Assembly (NCBI GenBank): GCA_003550665.1
Contig: PUKW01000168.1
Span: 1-36,707, forward strand
Direction: 5' to 3'
Length of the DNA stretch: 36,707 bases
Source: Paracoccaceae bacterium
GTDB lineage: Bacteria > Pseudomonadota > Alphaproteobacteria > Rhodobacterales > Rhodobacteraceae
Shown here piece by piece: positions 34,511-36,707 of this stretch (position 1 is its first letter; every line of letters starts with the position of its first letter). The translations under genes and the position numbers were made by a program. The notes beneath the pieces are model-generated. The model was not told the DNA's origin. It saw only the letters and a list, made by a program, of their open reading frames with translations, and ran no database searches.

Positions 34511-34587
34511 GCACCGGTAGCTCAGTTGGATAGAGCACGTGACTACGAATCACGGGGTCGGGGGTTCGAATCCTCCCCGGTGCGCCA
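34511..34587 (+). tRNA. tRNA-Arg (anticodon ACG)
   Basis: A 77-base cloverleaf can be folded by eye. The acceptor stem pairs GCACCGG with CCGGTGC, the D arm is GCTC/GAGC, and the anticodon arm is CGTGA-CTACGAA-TCACG with anticodon ACG at positions 34-36. A 5-base variable region, a T arm with loop TTCGAAT, discriminator G and an encoded CCA complete it. ACG (read as ICG) decodes CGU/CGC/CGA arginine codons. The gene is intact and is followed by an integrase gene in the same direction, typical of an island insertion site. Confidence 0.97.
34563..34587 (+). other. Probable attachment-site core at the tRNA 3' end
   Basis: The 3' half of tRNA-Arg, from the T loop to CCA, is the usual crossover region for tyrosine integrases whose gene lies next to a tRNA. 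The integrase gene starts 43 bases downstream in the same orientation. The second copy (att at the far end of the island) would be outside the window and cannot be checked. Confidence 0.4.
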
Positions 34588-34612
34588 TACTTCCCCTAGT
34601 TTTCGTGTGTTG

Positions 34613-34633
34613 CCATTGGGTTAACTCCAATGG
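34613..34633 (+). other. Hairpin overlapping the integrase start
   Basis: CCATTGG (34613-34619) pairs perfectly with CCAATGG (34627-34633) over a 7-base loop containing TTAAC. The right arm includes the ATG at 34630. The structure could hide that start codon in the transcript, or be a protein-binding site near the attachment region. Confidence 0.4.
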
Positions 34634-35291
34634 GAACGCGGCAAATGCACACATCCTGTCACACAATCCGACGCACGATCAGGCGTCGAGATAGCTTCTA
34701 CTACAACAGGCGAAACAAGGCTTCCGGCAGGATGATGCGGCTGAGCCTTGGTAGTGACCCGGAAGCGGCTGGAGCGGTGGCAGACCAGTTGACAGCAAGG
34801 CTTGATGAAATCTGGCGACACGATCCGAAGGCAGACGTAGACCTTCAAGCTGTAATCGCGGCACTCAACGATGACCCCAAGACGCTGACAGACTGGCAGG
34901 CGGAATACCTCAGGTTGAAGTCAATAGACCCCGACCCGACAAAGACCGCTGTAAGTGCCCTGTGTGCTGTGGCCGGGGACAATGATATTCGGTCGTATGA
35001 CAGCCGCGATGCGCGTAGGTTTGTGCACGCACTGCAACGGAGGGGGCTGCGAAGCGGGACGATCCGCCGACGGATTGCCTCAGTCAGCGCGGTTGTCAAT
35101 TTCGCATATCTTGAGATGGACCATGACCGCCAAAACCCCTTCTCAGGGCTGTTGATCCAAGCTGAGGGCAAGGACCAAGCTGAGGGCAAGGACCTTACCC
35201 CACGCGCCCCCTTCACCGTCGAGGAACTACAAGACCTCTATCGGGCAGCCTTGGCCGGGAACTCTACCTTGAGGCTATGTGTGCCCATCCT
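34630..35291 (+). pseudogene. Tyrosine-type site-specific integrase, interrupted
   Basis: About 220 residues of an integrase: an arm-binding N-terminus (RDSFYYNRRNKASGRMMRLS), a core-binding SAM-like domain (about 75-175) and the start of the catalytic domain (APFTVEELQDLYRAA, then CVPILGL). The frame then runs into an IS110 element exactly where the catalytic box I Arg (TGxRxGE) is expected, so all catalytic residues are missing. The frame closes at 35301 inside the element. ATG 34630 has no ribosome binding site and lies in a hairpin; ATG 34645 is a possible alternative. Base composition is clearly less GC-rich than in the genes before the tRNA, pointing to transfer. Confidence 0.82.
35158..35193 (+). 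repeat. 18-bp perfect tandem duplication in the integrase
   Basis: CAAGCTGAGGGCAAGGAC occurs twice in a row (35158-35175, 35176-35193). It keeps the frame and repeats AEGKDQ in the linker between core-binding and catalytic domains. Confidence 0.95.
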
Positions 35292-35307
35292 AGGGCTTTG
35301 ATGATGT

Positions 35308-35372
35308 GACCGTCCCCCGACGGCATCGGTGTGCCAAGGTGGGTCTGCGACGATCCACGAAGGAGGACGGTC
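35308..35372 (+). ncRNA. Structured leader of the IS110 element (possible bridge-RNA remnant)
   Basis: GACCGTCC (35308-35315) is the exact reverse complement of GGACGGTC (35365-35372), enclosing 49 bases with smaller possible stems such as GGCA/TGCC. The right arm covers part of the AAGGAGG ribosome binding site and ends directly before the transposase ATG. IS110-group elements are known to encode a guide (bridge) RNA in the non-coding part upstream of the recombinase; at about 80 bases this leader is short for one. It may be a partial guide RNA or a translation-control hairpin. Confidence 0.35.
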
Positions 35373-36165
35373 ATGTCGGAGATTACCACGGTCGGGCTCG
35401 ATCTGGCGAAGAATGTGTTTCATTTGCATGGCGCTGACGGCGCAGGGCGCGCCATTCTTCGCAAGAAGCTGAGGCGGGAGCAGGTCCTCGATTTCCTCGG
35501 GCGCCTGCCGAAGTGCGTGGTGGCGATCGAAGCCTGCGGCGGCGCCCACTTCTGGGGCCGCGAGATCGGCAAGCTGGGCCACGATGTGCGGCTGATCCCG
35601 CCCGCCTGCGTCAAGCCCTTCGTGAAACGTCAGAAAAACGATGCGGCCGATGCGGAGGCCATCTGCGAAGCGGCGCAGCGCCCGACGATGCGCGTCACGC
35701 CGAAGGCGTGCCTTTGGCACGACGCCCGTGAAGAGCGAAGAGACCCAAGGCACGGCGATGGTGTTTCGCGTGCGCGAGCTTCTGATCCGGCAGCGGACGC
35801 AGGCCATCAATGCCCTTCGGGGCCATCTGGGCGAGTTCGGGCAGATCGTGCCGCAGGGGGCAGTCAACGCCGCGCGATTGATCGCCATCGTCGAGGATCC
35901 GGAGAGCGGCCTACCCGCCGATGCCACTGCCACGCTGAAGGTGCTGGTCGGGACCCTCACCCATCTGGATGCGGAGATCGACAAGCTCGACGCCGAGATC
36001 GCCCGCCGGGCCAGGGAGAACGAGGTGGCCCGGCGCCTGATGACGGTGCCGGGCATCGGGCCACTGATCGCCACGGCCATCGCGACCCTTGCGCCGCCGC
36101 CCGAGCATTTCCGCAAGGCCCGGGATTTTGCCGCCTGGCTGGGTCTGGTGCCACGACAGCACCCG
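35373..36165 (+). pseudogene. IS110-family transposase, frameshifted and truncated
   Basis: The first frame gives the RuvC-like DEDD domain: Asp10 (VGLDLAKN), Glu53 (AIEACGG), Asp90 and Asp93 (KNDAADAEAI), up to RPTMR at about residue 107. Similarity then continues in the +1 frame from about 35727 with VKSEETQGTAMVFRVRELL and the Transposase_20 region VARRLMTVPGIGPLIATA, ending AAWLGLVPRQH. A 25-base insertion (35702-35726) flanked by ACGCC repeats explains the shift. The C-terminal catalytic serine region (normally after PRQH with GGK and KMG motifs) is absent. AAGGAGG lies six bases before the ATG. The gene is inactive. Confidence 0.82.
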
Positions 36166-36307
36166 ACGACGCGCCAAGATCTGCTCCGAAATCACCTCTT
36201 GCGCATGGGGCGGTTACACATGTTGCCCAAGTGGGGTATGAGGAGATTTACTTCGTGAATTCAGCGTGGTAGCTGGGGGGATGGGCATTCCCACACCCTC
36301 GACCTAC
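36166..36307. other. Unassigned junction between the IS remnants
   Basis: 142 bases with no gene that I can recognise. Composition is more AT-rich around 36215-36262 (GAGGAGATTTACTTCGTGAA). The stretch GGGGGGATGGGCATTCCCAC near 36276 may belong to the left end of the IS5-type element, but no matching right end is in the window. Confidence 0.3.
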
Positions 36308-36707
36308 ATGACCAGGAACTGGCAGGCCTACAGTGAGCCATTGTGTCGCCAGGTGTTCGAGACCAATGGCGAACGTGCTCAGGCGCCGGGGTTCGCTGAC
36401 GGTCTGGTTCGACCCAGAGATGATCTGGGAGGCGGAGCCGACCGGCAAGCGCGGCCGGCAGCGCGACTGCAGTGATGCCGCCATCCAGACCTGCCTGACG
36501 CTGAAGGGTGATACCCGCAAGTGCCATGACGCCATCGCGGACCGGGGTGCGGCCGTGTTCGGGCACGCGCTCGAACCGGTGGCGCTCGTGCCCTCACTAC
36601 CACCGCGCAGGAACGCCAGACCCTGGAAGCCGACGACGGCGGGAGCGCGAGCCCGCAACGAGGCATTCCGGCCCTCGAAGTATCTGGGCCGTGCGCGGTG
36701 GCGACGA
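36308..36707 (+). pseudogene. IS5-family transposase remnant with internal deletion (runs off window)
   Basis: Begins MTRNWQAYSEPL in one frame, then continues in another frame from about 36383 with RRGSLTVWFDPEMIWEAEP, TGKRGRQ and SDAAIQTCLTLK. From there it jumps straight to DTRKCHDAIADRGAA and RRNARPWKPTTAGARARNEAF, then SKYLGRARWRR. In complete IS5-type transposases roughly 120-130 residues, including two catalytic Asp residues, separate LTMK from DTRKCHDAI, so they are deleted. A further stretch, VFGHALEPVALVPS, interrupts the expected RGA-AIIPPRKNAKPWK. The gene is dead. The end lies beyond the window. Confidence 0.75.

Larger units (their letters stand above)
35292..36165 (+). mobile_element. 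IS110-family insertion sequence, truncated
   Basis: Inserted into the integrase gene near 35291-35300 (integrase similarity stops there). It consists of an 80-base structured leader and a transposase gene. IS110 elements lack terminal inverted repeats, so exact ends cannot be read. The right part is missing: similarity to the transposase stops near 36165, before its C-terminal serine domain is complete. Confidence 0.75.

Noticed and set aside
36266-36475. 70-codon plus-strand frame as an independent small gene
   Set aside because: Only its first part resembles the IS5 transposase N-terminus; the rest is a shifted frame of the remnant.

Overview
The window looks like a chromosomal segment of a GC-rich alphaproteobacterium, most likely a Rhodobacteraceae (Roseobacter-type) genome. 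The evidence is the gene order leuA - mreBCD - mrdA - rodA, the cluster rpmH - rnpA - yidD - ttcA - yidC - MOSC - engB - argB, a DUF1013/TrcR regulator, an ATP12 chaperone, an AapJ-like binding protein and a LuxR/LuxI pair. Coding density is very high and many neighbours overlap by ATGA, GTGA or TGATG. The family identifications come from reading motifs; no database search was run.

Layout. 1-231 is the end of a BCCT transporter, followed by a bidirectional terminator. 376-6941 (minus) is the cell-shape operon mreB-mreC-mreD-mrdA-rodA with a 2-hydroxyacid dehydrogenase at its end. 7085-8811 (minus) is leuA, preceded by a small leucine-rich ORF and hairpin that look like a transcription or translation attenuator. 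8909-11112 (plus) is an SDR gene overlapping an iron-sulfur photolyase. 11119-12597 (minus) encodes an exported protein made of 18 MORN repeats, divergent from nadE (12744-14402). Then trcR, a luxR-luxI quorum-sensing pair, rarA, and a run rluC-type pseudouridine synthase / HAD phosphatase / ATP12, then an orphan amino-acid-binding protein (14552-21872, plus).

21877-30668 (minus) reads from a strong rpmH promoter through rpmH, rnpA, yidD, ttcA, a degenerate GGDEF-EAL protein, yidC, MOSC, engB, argB, a ferredoxin-like protein and a SixA-type phosphatase. It combines ribosome and RNase P parts, membrane insertion, tRNA thiolation and arginine synthesis. 30860-34439 (plus) holds a TVP38-family membrane protein overlapping a flavin disulfide reductase, then an orphan histidine kinase.

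From 34511 the character changes. An intact tRNA-Arg(ACG) is followed by a lower-GC integrase gene that is cut off by an IS110-family element. That element is itself frameshifted and truncated, and is followed by a heavily rearranged IS5-family transposase remnant running off the window. This is the edge of an integrated island.

The points most worth a second look are: the leucine leader upstream of leuA; a CtrA-like site and TTAA-rich dyad upstream of the lux genes; the F/W-alternating MORN super-repeat; the structured leader of the IS110 element; and short palindromic insertions that appear to break the decayed transposases.
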